A stretch of DNA of 64,000 bases, taken from the NCBI RefSeq assembly GCF_050389775.1, contig NZ_CP177144.1, positions 186,001 through 250,000 on the forward strand, written 5' to 3'. This stretch comes from Marinibacterium sp050389775 (GTDB taxonomy: Bacteria; Pseudomonadota; Alphaproteobacteria; Rhodobacterales; Rhodobacteraceae). This document shows, one piece after another, positions 8,495-17,370 of the stretch; positions within the stretch are counted from its first letter, which is position 1, and every line of letters begins with the position of its first letter. The notes beneath the pieces were generated by a model, which saw only the letters and a list, made by a program, of their open reading frames with translations, made no database searches and was not told the DNA's origin. Made by a program: the position numbers and the translations under genes.

Positions 8495-8855
8495 CGGTGT
8501 GCCACCCTGTGCTGACCTGGCTTCGGGCGCTCCTATAGCCCGGCGGGGTCGGGTGGCGCCAGCCCCGCCGGGCTGGGCCGGGGCGGAGTGGGGGCAGACA
8601 CCGGGCAGGGTCGCACAGTCAAACGGCGGATAAGACGGGGGGCGCGGGCCGGACAGGACTGGGGCGTACCGGGGGGCAGGAAGGGGCCGCAGGCCGGACA
8701 GGACCGGGGCTGAAAGTCGGGCGAGATGGGGAGATCGGTCAGGCAAAGGCCCGACAGGACCGGGCAATCGCGAGCCTGGGGCCGGAAAGGACCCGGGGGC
8801 TAGACGCAGGACAGGACCTGGCCAAATCGGGGGGCGGCAGGCGCCCCCCGGGGGA
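8495..8855. repeat. GC-rich spacer with a degenerate GGCCGGACAGGACCGGG repeat
   Basis: About 360 bp without a gene. The motif GGCCGGACAGGACYGGGG occurs at 8647 and 8692, with decayed copies near 8749 (GGCCCGACAGGACCGGG), 8778 (GGCCGGAAAGGACCCGG) and 8806 (GCAGGACAGGACCTGG). Spacing is irregular (28-57 bp). Open frames here are by-products of base composition. Confidence 0.6.
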
Positions 8856-9677
8856 TCAGCCCTGCAGCGCGGCCATGAACCGGCGCAGGTAGGGATCGAA
8901 GGTCTCGGGCACTTCCCAGAACGGCGCATGGCCGATCCCGGGCAGGCGGTGCACGGTGTCTTCCCAGAGGTTCTTGTAAGGCAGCCCGGCAATGAAATCG
9001 TTGTTGATGAACACGTCTTCCTCGCCGTTGACGATGGCCAGGGGCACCGGGCTGGCCAGGGCGATGGCCTGCTGGTCGGCCGCCTCGGGCGCCAGGATGC
9101 GTTCGAACATCAACCGCCGCGCCCGGCCGTCGGTGCGGGCCACGGCCTCCAGCAGGAAGGGCTCGAACGGGGCATTCTCGCCACAGGTCGAATGGGCATA
9201 GTCGGACACGTCCTGTTCGGTAAAGACCTCCTGCCCGGCCAGCCCCATGTGCTCGCTGGGCTTGAACCCGGCGTCCAGCGACTCGGACGTGGCGGCGAAG
9301 GGCGGCGTGCCCGAGATCATCAGCCCGGTCAGCGCCGGGCTGCGGGACATCATCTCAAGCCCGATATGGCCGCCCAGCGACCAGCCCAGGACGGCATAGG
9401 CCGGGATGTCGAGCGCCTGCATGACCTCGATCGCCGTCTCGGCATAGCCGGGCATCCAGTAGGTGCGCTCGGGGTCGGTGGCATCACCGCTCTCGCCATG
9501 GCCCGGCAGGTCGAAGGCGATGCAGCGGAAGGCCTGGCCGATGTCCCCGTCCAGCTGGTTGCGAAAGACCTGGCGGCAGGAGGAATTGCCGTGGATCATC
9601 AGCAGGACCGGGCCGTCGCCCCCGGTGTCGCTGACGGCAATGCTGGCGTGTGACGTGTCGATCCGGTGGGTGTTCAT
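8856..9677 (-). CDS. Alpha/beta-fold hydrolase
   Basis: A 273-aa alpha/beta hydrolase. The oxyanion-hole segment is MIHGNSS, the nucleophile elbow is GWSLGGH (Ser about 100), a late Asp lies in NGEEDVFIN, and the catalytic His is in GIGHAPFWE. The family covers esterases, lactonases, amidases and C-C hydrolases. It begins 10 bp after the permease gene ahead of it and so closes the Liv-type operon, suggesting it acts on the imported compound or a breakdown product. Confidence 0.8.
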   Translation of the reverse strand: MNTHRIDTSHASIAVSDTGGDGPVLLMIHGNSSCRQVFRNQLDGDIGQAFRCIAFDLPGHGESGDATDPERTYWMPGYAETAIEVMQALDIPAYAVLGWSLGGHIGLEMMSRSPALTGLMISGTPPFAATSESLDAGFKPSEHMGLAGQEVFTEQDVSDYAHSTCGENAPFEPFLLEAVARTDGRARRLMFERILAPEAADQQAIALASPVPLAIVNGEEDVFINNDFIAGLPYKNLWEDTVHRLPGIGHAPFWEVPETFDPYLRRFMAALQG

Positions 9678-9687
9678 GGTGATGTCC

Positions 9688-10644
9688 TCATGTCTTGTGT
9701 CGCGTGGCCAGGAGACGGCCGAAAATGTCGATTGCCCCGCCGGGCGCGATGCGCAGCACCAGGATCATGGCCACGGCCACGACGATGAACCGCGCCTCTT
9801 CCAGCCCGCGAATGCCGGCCATCGCCTCGGTGGCAAAGGTCAGGGCCAGGGCGGCCAGCACCGGGCCCAGGATCGACCCGGCCCCGCCGATCAGCACCAT
9901 GGACAGGATCAGCGTGGCCACGGAAAAGCCGAAGACCTCGGGCGAGGCCACGCGCAGGTAGATGGCATAGAACCCGCCGGCGATGCCCGTGAAGACGGCC
10001 GAGGCCACGAGCACCAGCATCCGTTGCCGGGCGACCGAGATGCCGCGGGCGGCGGCATAGTCGGGATTGTCGCGCACCGCCCGCAGCGACTTGCCGAAGG
10101 GCGAGCGCACCAGGGCCAGCAGGGCGATGACCGACACGGTCAGCAGGCCCAGGGCGACATAGTAATAGGCAAAGCGGAAATCGCGGATGAAGGCGTAATC
10201 TCCGATCCGCAGGTAGGGCAGCCGCACCAGCCCCTCGGCCCCGCCGGTCAAATCGCCCTGGCTCAGCACGATCTGCATGCAGAGCTGGCCGAAGGCAAAG
10301 GTGACAAGCACGACGTAGATGCCCTGCAGCCGGGCGACCGGCAGGGCGATCAGCAGGGCGGCCAGGGCGGCGGTGATGCCCCCCGCCGGGATGGCCAGCC
10401 AGGGCGACAGGTCGGTCGCGGTGGTCAGGATGGCCGCCGTGTAGACACCGATGCCGAAAAAGGCGAGATGGCCGAAGTTGAACAGCCCGCCCAGGCCCAG
10501 GCTGAGGTCCCAGTTGACCGCCACGGTGCCGTAGATGAAGGCGATGATGAAGATGTGGCGGGTGTAGCTGTCGGTCACGACGGCCGGCACCAGCGCCAGC
10601 ACGACCAGCGCGGCCAGCGCGACATATCCCTGTTTGCGGGTCAT
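9688..10644 (-). CDS. Liv-type ABC transporter permease (LivM family), operon 1
   Basis: A 318-aa inner-membrane permease of the branched-chain amino acid/amide ABC family, with about 8-10 membrane segments. Signature segments include NFGHLAFFGIGVYTAAIL, the EAA-like loop LRAVRDNPDYAAARGI and the late GAGSILGP turn. It pairs with the LivH-type permease just ahead; the start ATG overlaps that gene's stop (ATGA). Members of this family import leucine/valine but also urea, short amides and aromatic amino acids, so the name does not fix the substrate. Confidence 0.85.
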   Translation of the reverse strand: MTRKQGYVALAALVVLALVPAVVTDSYTRHIFIIAFIYGTVAVNWDLSLGLGGLFNFGHLAFFGIGVYTAAILTTATDLSPWLAIPAGGITAALAALLIALPVARLQGIYVVLVTFAFGQLCMQIVLSQGDLTGGAEGLVRLPYLRIGDYAFIRDFRFAYYYVALGLLTVSVIALLALVRSPFGKSLRAVRDNPDYAAARGISVARQRMLVLVASAVFTGIAGGFYAIYLRVASPEVFGFSVATLILSMVLIGGAGSILGPVLAALALTFATEAMAGIRGLEEARFIVVAVAMILVLRIAPGGAIDIFGRLLATRHKT

Positions 10645-11510
10645 GCGGTTCTCCCGAACAAGCCGTTGGGTCTGAAGACGAGGACGAGGATCAGCGCGAC
10701 GAACAGCACCGAAGGCGTCCAGTAGAGCCCGAGCCAGAGCACCAGCAGGGCTTCGAGCAGGCCGATGACATAGGCCGCGCCGGCGGTGGCGCCCAGGCTG
10801 CCCAGCCCGCCAAAGATCACGACGATCATGGCATTGACCAGCGGATCGGCCCCCAGCCCGGGGGTGACGAAGCGGATCGAGCCCAGCAGAACGCCGGTCA
10901 GCCCGGCCAGGGCGGCCGACAGGCCGAAGGCCAGCGAGAAGGTGCGCGGCACGTCGATGCCGATCAGCGCGGCCGACGACCGGTTCTGGCCCACCGCGCG
11001 CAGCGACCGGCCGCTGCGGGTCTTGCCGGTGTACCACCACAGGGCCAGCAGGACGGCCGGGGCCAGCACGATGATCAGCGCCTCATGGGCCGAGACCGGC
11101 GCGCCCAGGATGCTGACCTGGCCTTCGACAACCCGGGGCAGCTGTTTCAGGCGCGGACCCCAGATGATCGAGATCCCGCGTTCCAGGATGGTCGAGGCCG
11201 CCAGCGTGGTCATCACGGTGATCAGCATCATGTTGCGATTGCCATAGAACGGGCGGACCAGCAGCAGCTCGATCAGCACGCCGGCCACGACCGCCGCACC
11301 GATGCCCCCGACGAAACCGGCCAGCAGGCCCAGCTGCAGCTGCTCGGACAGGGTCCAGGCCACGTAGGCGGCCAGGGTCATCAGCGCGCCATGGGCAAAG
11401 TTGAAGACGCCCAGCGTCGTCCAGATCAGGCTGAGCCCCGAGGCCATCAGCGCGTAGAGCGATCCGAGCAGCAGCCCGGACACCAGCGTGGGAATGAGTA
11501 CGCCGTCCAT
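10641..11510 (-). CDS. Liv-type ABC transporter permease (LivH family), operon 1
   Basis: A 289-aa permease with the LivH hallmarks: SLYALMASGLSLIWTTLGV near the N-terminus, VFNFAHGALMTLAAY, the cytoplasmic loop LRAVGQNRSSAALIGID, and FGGLGSLGATAGAAYVIGLL. It forms the heteromeric membrane channel with the LivM-type partner. It overlaps both neighbours by 1-4 bp, so the four transporter genes should be translated together. Confidence 0.85.
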   Translation of the reverse strand: MDGVLIPTLVSGLLLGSLYALMASGLSLIWTTLGVFNFAHGALMTLAAYVAWTLSEQLQLGLLAGFVGGIGAAVVAGVLIELLLVRPFYGNRNMMLITVMTTLAASTILERGISIIWGPRLKQLPRVVEGQVSILGAPVSAHEALIIVLAPAVLLALWWYTGKTRSGRSLRAVGQNRSSAALIGIDVPRTFSLAFGLSAALAGLTGVLLGSIRFVTPGLGADPLVNAMIVVIFGGLGSLGATAGAAYVIGLLEALLVLWLGLYWTPSVLFVALILVLVFRPNGLFGRTA

Positions 11511-12232
11511 CAATGCGCCTGCTCGCCGAAGTACATGTCCATGATTTCCTTGTGATCCGGCGCGTTGTCGCGGTTGATCTCGCTGGCCACCTCGCCCTGT
11601 TCGACCAGGTACAGCCGGTCGGACAGGGCAATGAGGAATTCCACGTCCTGTTCGACCACGATCAGCGGCACGCCCTTGGCCGCGATGGCCGCGATGGCCT
11701 CGCGCAATTCTCCCTTCAGCCGGGGCGACAGGCCCAGCGTCGGCTCGTCGAGGATCAGCAGCCGCGGATTGCACATCAGCGCGCAGCCGATCGACAGCAT
11801 CTGGCGTTCACCGCCCGACAGGGTCCGCGCCCGTTGCCGGCGCCGTTCGGCCAGGCGCGGAAACAGGGAATGGACCTCGTCCAGCCGGGCCCGCCAGCCG
11901 TCACGGGCGCGCGGGCAGAAGGCCGCCAGTTCCAGCGTCTCTTCGACGCCCATGTCGCCGAACAGCGTGTTGCCCTGCTGGGCCTGCACCAGCCCCGCCG
12001 CGACGATGGCCGACGGCTTGGCCCCGGCGATGTCCTGACCGTCGAAGCGGATCGTGCCTTCGGTGGGCGTGAGCAGCCCGGAAATCGTGTGCAGCAGGGT
12101 GGTCTTGCCATGGCCGTTCGGCCCGAAAAGCCCGATGGCCTCGCCGGCGTCCAGGTGAATGTCGATGCCGTGCAGCACCGGCACGGTGGCATATCCGGCC
12201 CGCAGGCCGGTCACGTCGAGAAGCCGGGTCAT
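11510..12232 (-). CDS. Liv-type ABC transporter ATPase (LivF family), operon 1
   Basis: A 240-aa ATPase: Walker A GPNGHGKTT, signature LSGGERQML, Walker B LLILDEPTLGL and the switch His in VEQDVEFL. Length and the downstream helix fit LivF. One detail is unusual: the Walker A middle residue is His (NGHGKT) where most family members have Ala or Ser; it should still bind ATP. It overlaps the LivG and LivH genes on either side. Confidence 0.85.
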   Translation of the reverse strand: MTRLLDVTGLRAGYATVPVLHGIDIHLDAGEAIGLFGPNGHGKTTLLHTISGLLTPTEGTIRFDGQDIAGAKPSAIVAAGLVQAQQGNTLFGDMGVEETLELAAFCPRARDGWRARLDEVHSLFPRLAERRRQRARTLSGGERQMLSIGCALMCNPRLLILDEPTLGLSPRLKGELREAIAAIAAKGVPLIVVEQDVEFLIALSDRLYLVEQGEVASEINRDNAPDHKEIMDMYFGEQAH

Positions 12233-12963
12233 GCCGCTGCCGCCCCCAGGTAGGCCTCGACCACGCGCTGATCGCGGATGACCTCCTGCGGGTCTCCCTG
12301 GGTCAGCACCGCGCCCTGGTTCAGCACCAGCAGGCGCTGGCTGACCGACAGCAACAGGCCGAGGACATGTTCGATGATGATGATCGTCACGCCGGCGCGG
12401 TTGACCTGCACCAGCAGTTCGTCCAGCGCGGCGATCTCGGGCCGGGTCAGGCCCGAAGCCGGTTCGTCCAGCATCAGGATCGCCGGACCGGCCACCAGGG
12501 CCGAGGCGATCATCAGTTGTTTCTTGCCATAGACCGACAGGTCGGCCGTGCGCATGTCGCGCCGGTCGGCGTCGAACTGCACCAGGTCCAGCGCCGCCTC
12601 GGCCGCGTCGCGCAGCGCCGCCCCGCGCAGGGCGCCGCCGTAATGGCCTCCCAGGGCGGCGGTCTCGCCGGCGGTCAGGTCGGGGAACTCGGCGTCCTTC
12701 TGAAAGGTGCGCGACAGCCCGGCCCGAAAGATCCGGTGCGGGCGCATGCCGTCGATGCGCTGCCCGTCAAAGGTGATCTCCCCGCCGGACGGGCCGAAGG
12801 GGATACCGGTGATGCAATTGAAAAGGGTACTCTTGCCGGACCCGTTCGGGCCCGCGACACCAAAGATCTCGCCTCGTTCGACGTCGAAACTGACATCGTT
12901 GACGGCGGTCAGGCCGCCGAAGGTCTTGGTGACGCCCCTGAGCGATAGGATCGGGTCCGGCAT
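12229..12963 (-). CDS. Liv-type ABC transporter ATPase (LivG family), operon 1
   Basis: A 244-aa ATPase: Walker A GPNGSGKST, Q-loop SRTFQKDAEFPDL, Walker B ILMLDEPASGL and switch His IIEHVLG. The ABC signature is decayed to LSVYGKKQLMIA (LivG usually has LSYGQQRRLEIA), still with the Tyr-Gly-Lys-Lys pattern of the family. It starts 5 bp after the binding-protein gene. Together with LivF it powers uptake. Confidence 0.85.
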   Translation of the reverse strand: MPDPILSLRGVTKTFGGLTAVNDVSFDVERGEIFGVAGPNGSGKSTLFNCITGIPFGPSGGEITFDGQRIDGMRPHRIFRAGLSRTFQKDAEFPDLTAGETAALGGHYGGALRGAALRDAAEAALDLVQFDADRRDMRTADLSVYGKKQLMIASALVAGPAILMLDEPASGLTRPEIAALDELLVQVNRAGVTIIIIEHVLGLLLSVSQRLLVLNQGAVLTQGDPQEVIRDQRVVEAYLGAAAA

Positions 12964-12968
12964 GGCCG

Positions 12969-14201
12969 TCACTCCATCCAGGGCGGTGCGACGAAGGCAC
13001 CATCGGCATAGGCCGCGGGCGAGAAGAGCGCACGTTCGCCGTCCTGGATCTGGTAGAACTGCAGCGGGATGTTGTCGGGGCCCTGAACGGCCAGGTGGGT
13101 GGCCGGATCGAATTCCAGCTTGCCCGCCGCCGTGTCGGTGCTGGACGCGCCGATCCATTCGCCGATGGCCACCCGGTCGGCCGGGTCACCCACGGCGCGC
13201 AGCGCCTCGGCATAGAGCATGACCTCTTCGTAGAGCATCGGGCCATAGACCCCCGGCGTCGCCGAGAAGGCGGTTTCGTAATCGCCGACGACCTGGGCCG
13301 CACGTTCAGAGGCGCTGCCCGGCAGGGTGCCGCCCAGCATGTTGTACAGCACGCCCGAGGAATTGCCGGCGGTCAGGTCGAGGAACTCGGGCACCGACGG
13401 CGCATACTGGATGAAGACCAGGCTGTCGGTCGGCTGTTCCATGAATTGCGACATGAAGGCCGCGGCATTGCCCGGCAGGTAATCGGTGTTGATGACCACG
13501 GCCGGCGGATCCTGCCGGACCTTGGCCAGGAAACCGCGCCAGTCGCCGACCTCGCCAAAGGGCACCAGGTCATTGACCATGATCTCCCAGCCGGCGGCCT
13601 CGAAGCTTTCGACCAGGCCTTCGGCGATGGTCTTGGAATAGGGGTTGTCCGACGAGATCAGGGCCAGCGACTTGTCGTCGACGGCCACCTGGCCTTCGGC
13701 GATCAGCCCTTCGATGACCGGCAGCACGCCGGTGTTGTAGGCGTCGAAGGACGGCGAGAAGGACCAGACCGTCGGAAAGGCGTCCGGGTCTTCGGAGATG
13801 ATGTCGCGGGTCTGGGCCGAGTTGGCCGAGACCAGGTAGATCATTTCCATCTCGGCCATCATCTCGATCTCGAAGTTCGAGCCCGAGGCATAGCCCGTCA
13901 CGATGGCGCCCATGTCGCGGTCGCTCAGCAGGCGCTCGGCGGCGGTGGCCACGGCCGCGGCGCTCTGGTCGGCCGCATCGCCGACGACCAGTTCAAAGGT
14001 GTAATCACCGATGCCACCGGCGGCGTTGAGCTGATCGACGGCCAGCTGGGCACCGTTGACCATTTCCTGGCCATCGGCCGCGGCGGGGCCGGACACCGGG
14101 GCCAGCACGCCGATCTTGACGACCTCGGCCGCGGCCAGGCCGGGCATGGCCAGGCCGGCGACCAGGGCCGTGGAGGCAAGGAAGGTTCTGCGCTTGAGCA
14201 T
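12969..14201 (-). CDS. Liv-type periplasmic substrate-binding protein, operon 1
   Basis: A 410-aa type I periplasmic binding protein. It starts MLKRRTFLAS with a signal peptide cut after GLAAA; mature sequence begins EVVKIGVLAPVSGPAAADG, the typical LivJ/AmiC-like first strand. GGIGDYTFELVVGDAADQSA is the usual second segment, followed by the variable ligand-contact region. It captures the substrate for the permeases encoded downstream. A GGAGAA ribosome site precedes the ATG. A 199-bp gap separates it from the hydrolase gene ahead, so it may have its own promoter or a processing site. Confidence 0.85.
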   Translation of the reverse strand: MLKRRTFLASTALVAGLAMPGLAAAEVVKIGVLAPVSGPAAADGQEMVNGAQLAVDQLNAAGGIGDYTFELVVGDAADQSAAAVATAAERLLSDRDMGAIVTGYASGSNFEIEMMAEMEMIYLVSANSAQTRDIISEDPDAFPTVWSFSPSFDAYNTGVLPVIEGLIAEGQVAVDDKSLALISSDNPYSKTIAEGLVESFEAAGWEIMVNDLVPFGEVGDWRGFLAKVRQDPPAVVINTDYLPGNAAAFMSQFMEQPTDSLVFIQYAPSVPEFLDLTAGNSSGVLYNMLGGTLPGSASERAAQVVGDYETAFSATPGVYGPMLYEEVMLYAEALRAVGDPADRVAIGEWIGASSTDTAAGKLEFDPATHLAVQGPDNIPLQFYQIQDGERALFSPAAYADGAFVAPPWME

Positions 14202-14335
14202 TGTCGTTGTTCTCCGTGTTGGGATGTTCTGTTTCTTGTGTGCGGGACCGGTCTGCGCCGGGTGTTTCCCCGGGTGTCTGGCCGGCCCGTGCCGGATGTT
14301 CGGTCTCGCGTAACCGGCCCGTTCCGGATGCTGTA

Positions 14336-14363
14336 TGCCGGAAGCTGTTTGCCGGAAGCTGTT
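14336..14363. repeat. 14-bp perfect tandem duplication
   Basis: TGCCGGAAGCTGTT occurs twice in a row in the gap between the M20 hydrolase and binding-protein genes. Related GTTCCGGATGCTGT and GTGCCGGATGTTC fragments lie just before it, so the spacer looks built from decayed copies. Confidence 0.7.
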
Positions 14364-14400
14364 GGCTTGCATGGCCCCCGCCCCCGGGGCCCGGCGCGGC

Positions 14401-15705
14401 CTAGCGGGTGCCGCAGATGTCCAGGATGGCCGCCGCGATGACCTTGGTCGTCTTGTGCAGCGAGGCCACGTCGACAAATTCGTTGTCACCGTGGAACCCG
14501 TCGCCCGACGGCCCGTAGATGCAGGCATCGACCCCGGCCCCGGCGTAATGGGCCGCATCGGTCACCGCGTCGAAACCACGGATCTCCGGCGCCGCGCCCA
14601 GGGCCGTGTGATGGCCGACCAGCGACGTGACCAGCGGGTGATCGACCGGCGTGTCCATCGGCGGGAAATGCAGCCCGCCCAGCTCCCATTCGACCAGCGG
14701 CGGATGCGCCGCCGTCCAGGGATCGAGCGCGGCAAAGGCGGCAACGAAATCCTCGAACCCCTTGCGCACCTCGGCCGAGTTTTCGTGGGGCAGGAATTTC
14801 AGGTCCAGGTCCAGCGTCACCCGGTCCGGCGTCATCGCCGGGTTGGTGCGGATCAGCGGCAGGCCGTCCTCGCCGATGCCCACGCCGCCATGGATCACGC
14901 CGGGGTTGATCGTCGACAGGCCCGGCGGGCAGAGCGGATGGTAATTGTTGCGGCAGCGCGAGGCCTCGAATTCCTTCAGCGCGGCCAGGAAGCGGGCGGC
15001 GATCTCGATCGCGTTGACCGCTGGCACCAGCCGCCCGGGCACGTCGGGCTGGGGGAAGATGTCGTTGTAGCGCATGCCTGCATGGCCCGACCGGCCGATC
15101 AGCGTGACGCGCACCCATTCCAGCCCGCCTTCCGCCGGCACGACCTTGTCCCAGGTCGGTTCGGCGATGATCGCGTTGCGGGCCAGGTGCCCCCGGGCCA
15201 CGGCATCCATCGCCCCGAACCCGCCGGCCTCTTCATCGACAACCGCATGCACCGACACCCGCCCGTCCAGGGTGATGCCCGCCGCCCGGATGGCTTCCAG
15301 CGCGGCGATGCAGGCGGCCAGCCCGGCCTTCATGTCGACCGACCCCCGGCCCCAGAGCTTGCCATCAGAGATCTCGCCGCCGAAGGGATCGACATGCCAA
15401 TTGGCCTGGTTGCCCACCGGCACGGTGTCGATATGGCCGCACAGGATCAGGCTGCGCTCTTCGTTGCCGGGCAACGTGCCGACGACATTGGGCCGGCCCG
15501 GCAGGGCGTCCCAGCTTTCGGTTTCGCATCCCAGCGCCTTCAGCCGGTCGGCGACCAGGGCGGCCACCTGGGCCTCGTTGTTCAGCCCCTGCTTGGCCTC
15601 GAACTTGGGATTGACCGAGGGGATGCGCACCATCTCGCGGGTCAGGTCCAGCACCCGTTCGGGGGTGGCATCGATGTCGTCCCAGACGCTTTGCAAACCG
15701 GTCAT
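14401..15705 (-). CDS. M20-family amidohydrolase (ArgE/DapE/CPG2-like)
   Basis: A 434-aa zinc hydrolase of the M20/ArgE-DapE family. Metal and catalytic motifs are all present: CGHIDTVPVG (first zinc His and catalytic Asp), GRGSVDMKAG (bridging Asp), VDEEAGG (general-base Glu and zinc Glu), and a late His in YGPSGDGFHGDNEFV. The insertion with SRCRNNYHP between lid and catalytic domains is typical. Family members remove N-acyl, N-formyl or N-carbamoyl groups from amino acids. It overlaps the downstream end of the isochorismatase gene by 4 bp, so the two act in one pathway. Confidence 0.85.
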   Translation of the reverse strand: MTGLQSVWDDIDATPERVLDLTREMVRIPSVNPKFEAKQGLNNEAQVAALVADRLKALGCETESWDALPGRPNVVGTLPGNEERSLILCGHIDTVPVGNQANWHVDPFGGEISDGKLWGRGSVDMKAGLAACIAALEAIRAAGITLDGRVSVHAVVDEEAGGFGAMDAVARGHLARNAIIAEPTWDKVVPAEGGLEWVRVTLIGRSGHAGMRYNDIFPQPDVPGRLVPAVNAIEIAARFLAALKEFEASRCRNNYHPLCPPGLSTINPGVIHGGVGIGEDGLPLIRTNPAMTPDRVTLDLDLKFLPHENSAEVRKGFEDFVAAFAALDPWTAAHPPLVEWELGGLHFPPMDTPVDHPLVTSLVGHHTALGAAPEIRGFDAVTDAAHYAGAGVDACIYGPSGDGFHGDNEFVDVASLHKTTKVIAAAILDICGTR

Positions 15706-16346
15706 GCCGTGGCCTCCTTCAGTTCCGCGATCAGCGCGTCGGTTGTCACCTGGCGGCAATAGCCCTTGATCGTCGCGATCGAATTGGCCTGGCGTTCCGG
15801 CGTGTAGGTCAGGCAGGCATCGGTGACCTGGGTCACCAGGTAGCCCAGGTCGCAGGCATCGCGGATCGCGCTTTCGACGCATTGGTCGGTGATCAACCCC
15901 GAGATCACCAGCTGGCGCACGCCCAGGCAGCGCAGCACATAGTCGATGTTGGTCGACACAAAGACCGAGGACGACGACTTGGGCAGCCAGATCTCGTCCT
16001 CGCCCGGGGCCAGCGCATCCAGCGGCCGGCCGTCCCAGGACCCCTTGGGCACGTTGAACCCGGTGATCTTGTAATCCAGGCTGCGGTCGCGCCCGTCCAG
16101 GGTCAGGCTTTCGATCGTCGTGTACATGACCTCGACCCCGGCCGCCCGGGCCGCCGTGCGCAGGCGCTGCATGTTGGGCAGGGTCTCGGCCTCGAACGTG
16201 TCGAAGAAGGCGCCGTAGCCGGCCGCGAAGGCTGCGTCGCTCATGTCCTTGAATTCGCCCCCGTCGCGGCGGGCCGAGAAATTCTGGACATCGATGTAGA
16301 GCAGCGCCGAGCTGGCGGGCTGCAGGGGTACGTCACGGGTCAGCAT
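15702..16346 (-). CDS. Isochorismatase-family cysteine hydrolase
   Basis: A 214-aa protein of the isochorismatase superfamily. The catalytic triad is visible: Asp in LYIDVQN, Lys in IWLPKSSSS and nucleophilic Cys in GLITDQCVESAIRDA. Superfamily members include N-carbamoylsarcosine amidohydrolase, nicotinamidase, ureidoacrylate and biuret hydrolases, so a C-N hydrolase acting on a carbamoyl or amide substrate is most likely here. Its ATG overlaps the preceding gene's end by 7 bp. Confidence 0.8.
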   Translation of the reverse strand: MLTRDVPLQPASSALLYIDVQNFSARRDGGEFKDMSDAAFAAGYGAFFDTFEAETLPNMQRLRTAARAAGVEVMYTTIESLTLDGRDRSLDYKITGFNVPKGSWDGRPLDALAPGEDEIWLPKSSSSVFVSTNIDYVLRCLGVRQLVISGLITDQCVESAIRDACDLGYLVTQVTDACLTYTPERQANSIATIKGYCRQVTTDALIAELKEATA

Positions 16347-17113
16347 TGGGTCTCCAGTACGGTGCGGACGGCCCGGCAGAGCAGCGCGGCCATGGCGGCC
16401 TGTGTCTCGGGCGTGCGGATCAGGTCGTGGCGGATCTCGATCAGGCTGTGCGGCAGGCCCGAGGCCTCGCCATGGGCGGGCACGAACCAGTCCGAGGCAT
16501 CGTCGATCTGGTAGGGCTCGTTCAGGGCCATGACCATCTCGGGCCGCTGCGCGGCGATGGCATCCAGCAGCGCCTGCGAGGTGGCCGTGTCGCCCCGGCA
16601 GAGAAAGCCGATGTGCCAGGGCCGGTCGGCCGGGTTGGTGCGCATGCGCGGGGTAAAACTGTGGATCGACAGCAGCATGCGCAGGTCGCCGGACCGGGCG
16701 GCGGTGACGGCGTCGTTGTAGGGCGCAAAGATCTCGTCCACCCGGCCCCGCCGGTCCGCGGCCGTCAGCCCGGCATTGCCCGGCACGCGCAGGCCGTCGG
16801 ACACCTCGGGGATGGCATCGGGCGCCTCGGTGGGCCGGTTGCAATCGATCACCAGCCGGCTGTAGCGCTGCAGCACCGCCGCGCAGCCCAGCTCGCCGGC
16901 CATGGCCCGGGTCACCCCCGCCGCGCCGACATCCCAGCCCACGTGCAGGTCCAGCGCCTGGCGGTCCAGCCCGAGACCGTTCAGCGCCGCGGGCACCGCC
17001 TGGCCGGCATGTTCGCAGACCAGCAGCACCGGCGGCCCGCCCCGGGCCGCGATGCGCTCGACCGGGTCGGGATCGACACCGGGGTCGAGCAGCGGCGCGG
17101 TCAGGTCCTGCAC
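16340..17113 (-). CDS. N-formylglutamate amidohydrolase family protein
   Basis: About 257 aa, PF05013-type. Family marks include VLLVCEHAGQAVP, DLHVGWDVGAAGVTRAM, YSRLVIDCNRP, APYNDAV and LLSIHSFTP (the metal-binding His and Glu/Asp residues). The reaction class is hydrolysis of N-formyl or N-acyl amino acids. A GTG at 17113 preceded by GGAGG was chosen. A TTG 28 codons earlier is in frame but falls inside an AT-rich palindrome that looks like the operator, so it is unlikely to be translated. It is the first gene of Liv operon 1. Confidence 0.8.
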   Translation of the reverse strand: MQDLTAPLLDPGVDPDPVERIAARGGPPVLLVCEHAGQAVPAALNGLGLDRQALDLHVGWDVGAAGVTRAMAGELGCAAVLQRYSRLVIDCNRPTEAPDAIPEVSDGLRVPGNAGLTAADRRGRVDEIFAPYNDAVTAARSGDLRMLLSIHSFTPRMRTNPADRPWHIGFLCRGDTATSQALLDAIAAQRPEMVMALNEPYQIDDASDWFVPAHGEASGLPHSLIEIRHDLIRTPETQAAMAALLCRAVRTVLETQC

Positions 17114-17173
17114 GGGCGCCTCCGCGACCGGGTCCGACGTTGGGGAATGGGGCGTGTCTTCATGCTCCCAAGG

Positions 17174-17197
17174 TTGACTAATTTTTTTCAAAGTCAA
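17174..17197. promoter_or_regulatory. AT-rich palindrome in front of Liv operon 1 (candidate RpiR site)
   Basis: TTGACT-AATTTTTTTCA-AAGTCAA: 7-bp arms around an A/T core, about 60 bp before the first gene of the operon, in otherwise very GC-rich DNA. The 17-bp part TTGACTAATTTTTTTCA matches 13-14 of 17 positions with two sites in front of the RpiR gene. Whether it is a promoter element, an operator or both cannot be decided by eye. Confidence 0.5.
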
Positions 17198-17370
17198 TTG
17201 ATCCGTTCACTTTGACAGGTTCTGTTCGTTTGACATTCACGATTCCGGGGCCGTTGCACAAGCATTAAGCGGCCGGTTTTCCTACTGGAATCGCAGGGAT
17301 TTTTCACGCATGGCGACAGTGGCGCCCGCCCCTGGCGGACGCCTGCCCCGTCGGCATGCGCAAGGCGTGT

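Noticed and set aside
8495..8992. N-terminal extension of the methyltransferase
   Set aside because: Translation of the repetitive spacer and the antisense of the hydrolase; no homology pattern.
17114..17197. TTG start for the N-formylglutamate amidohydrolase-like gene
   Set aside because: Falls in the AT-rich palindrome; a GTG with GGAGG lies 28 codons downstream at the start of the conserved fold.
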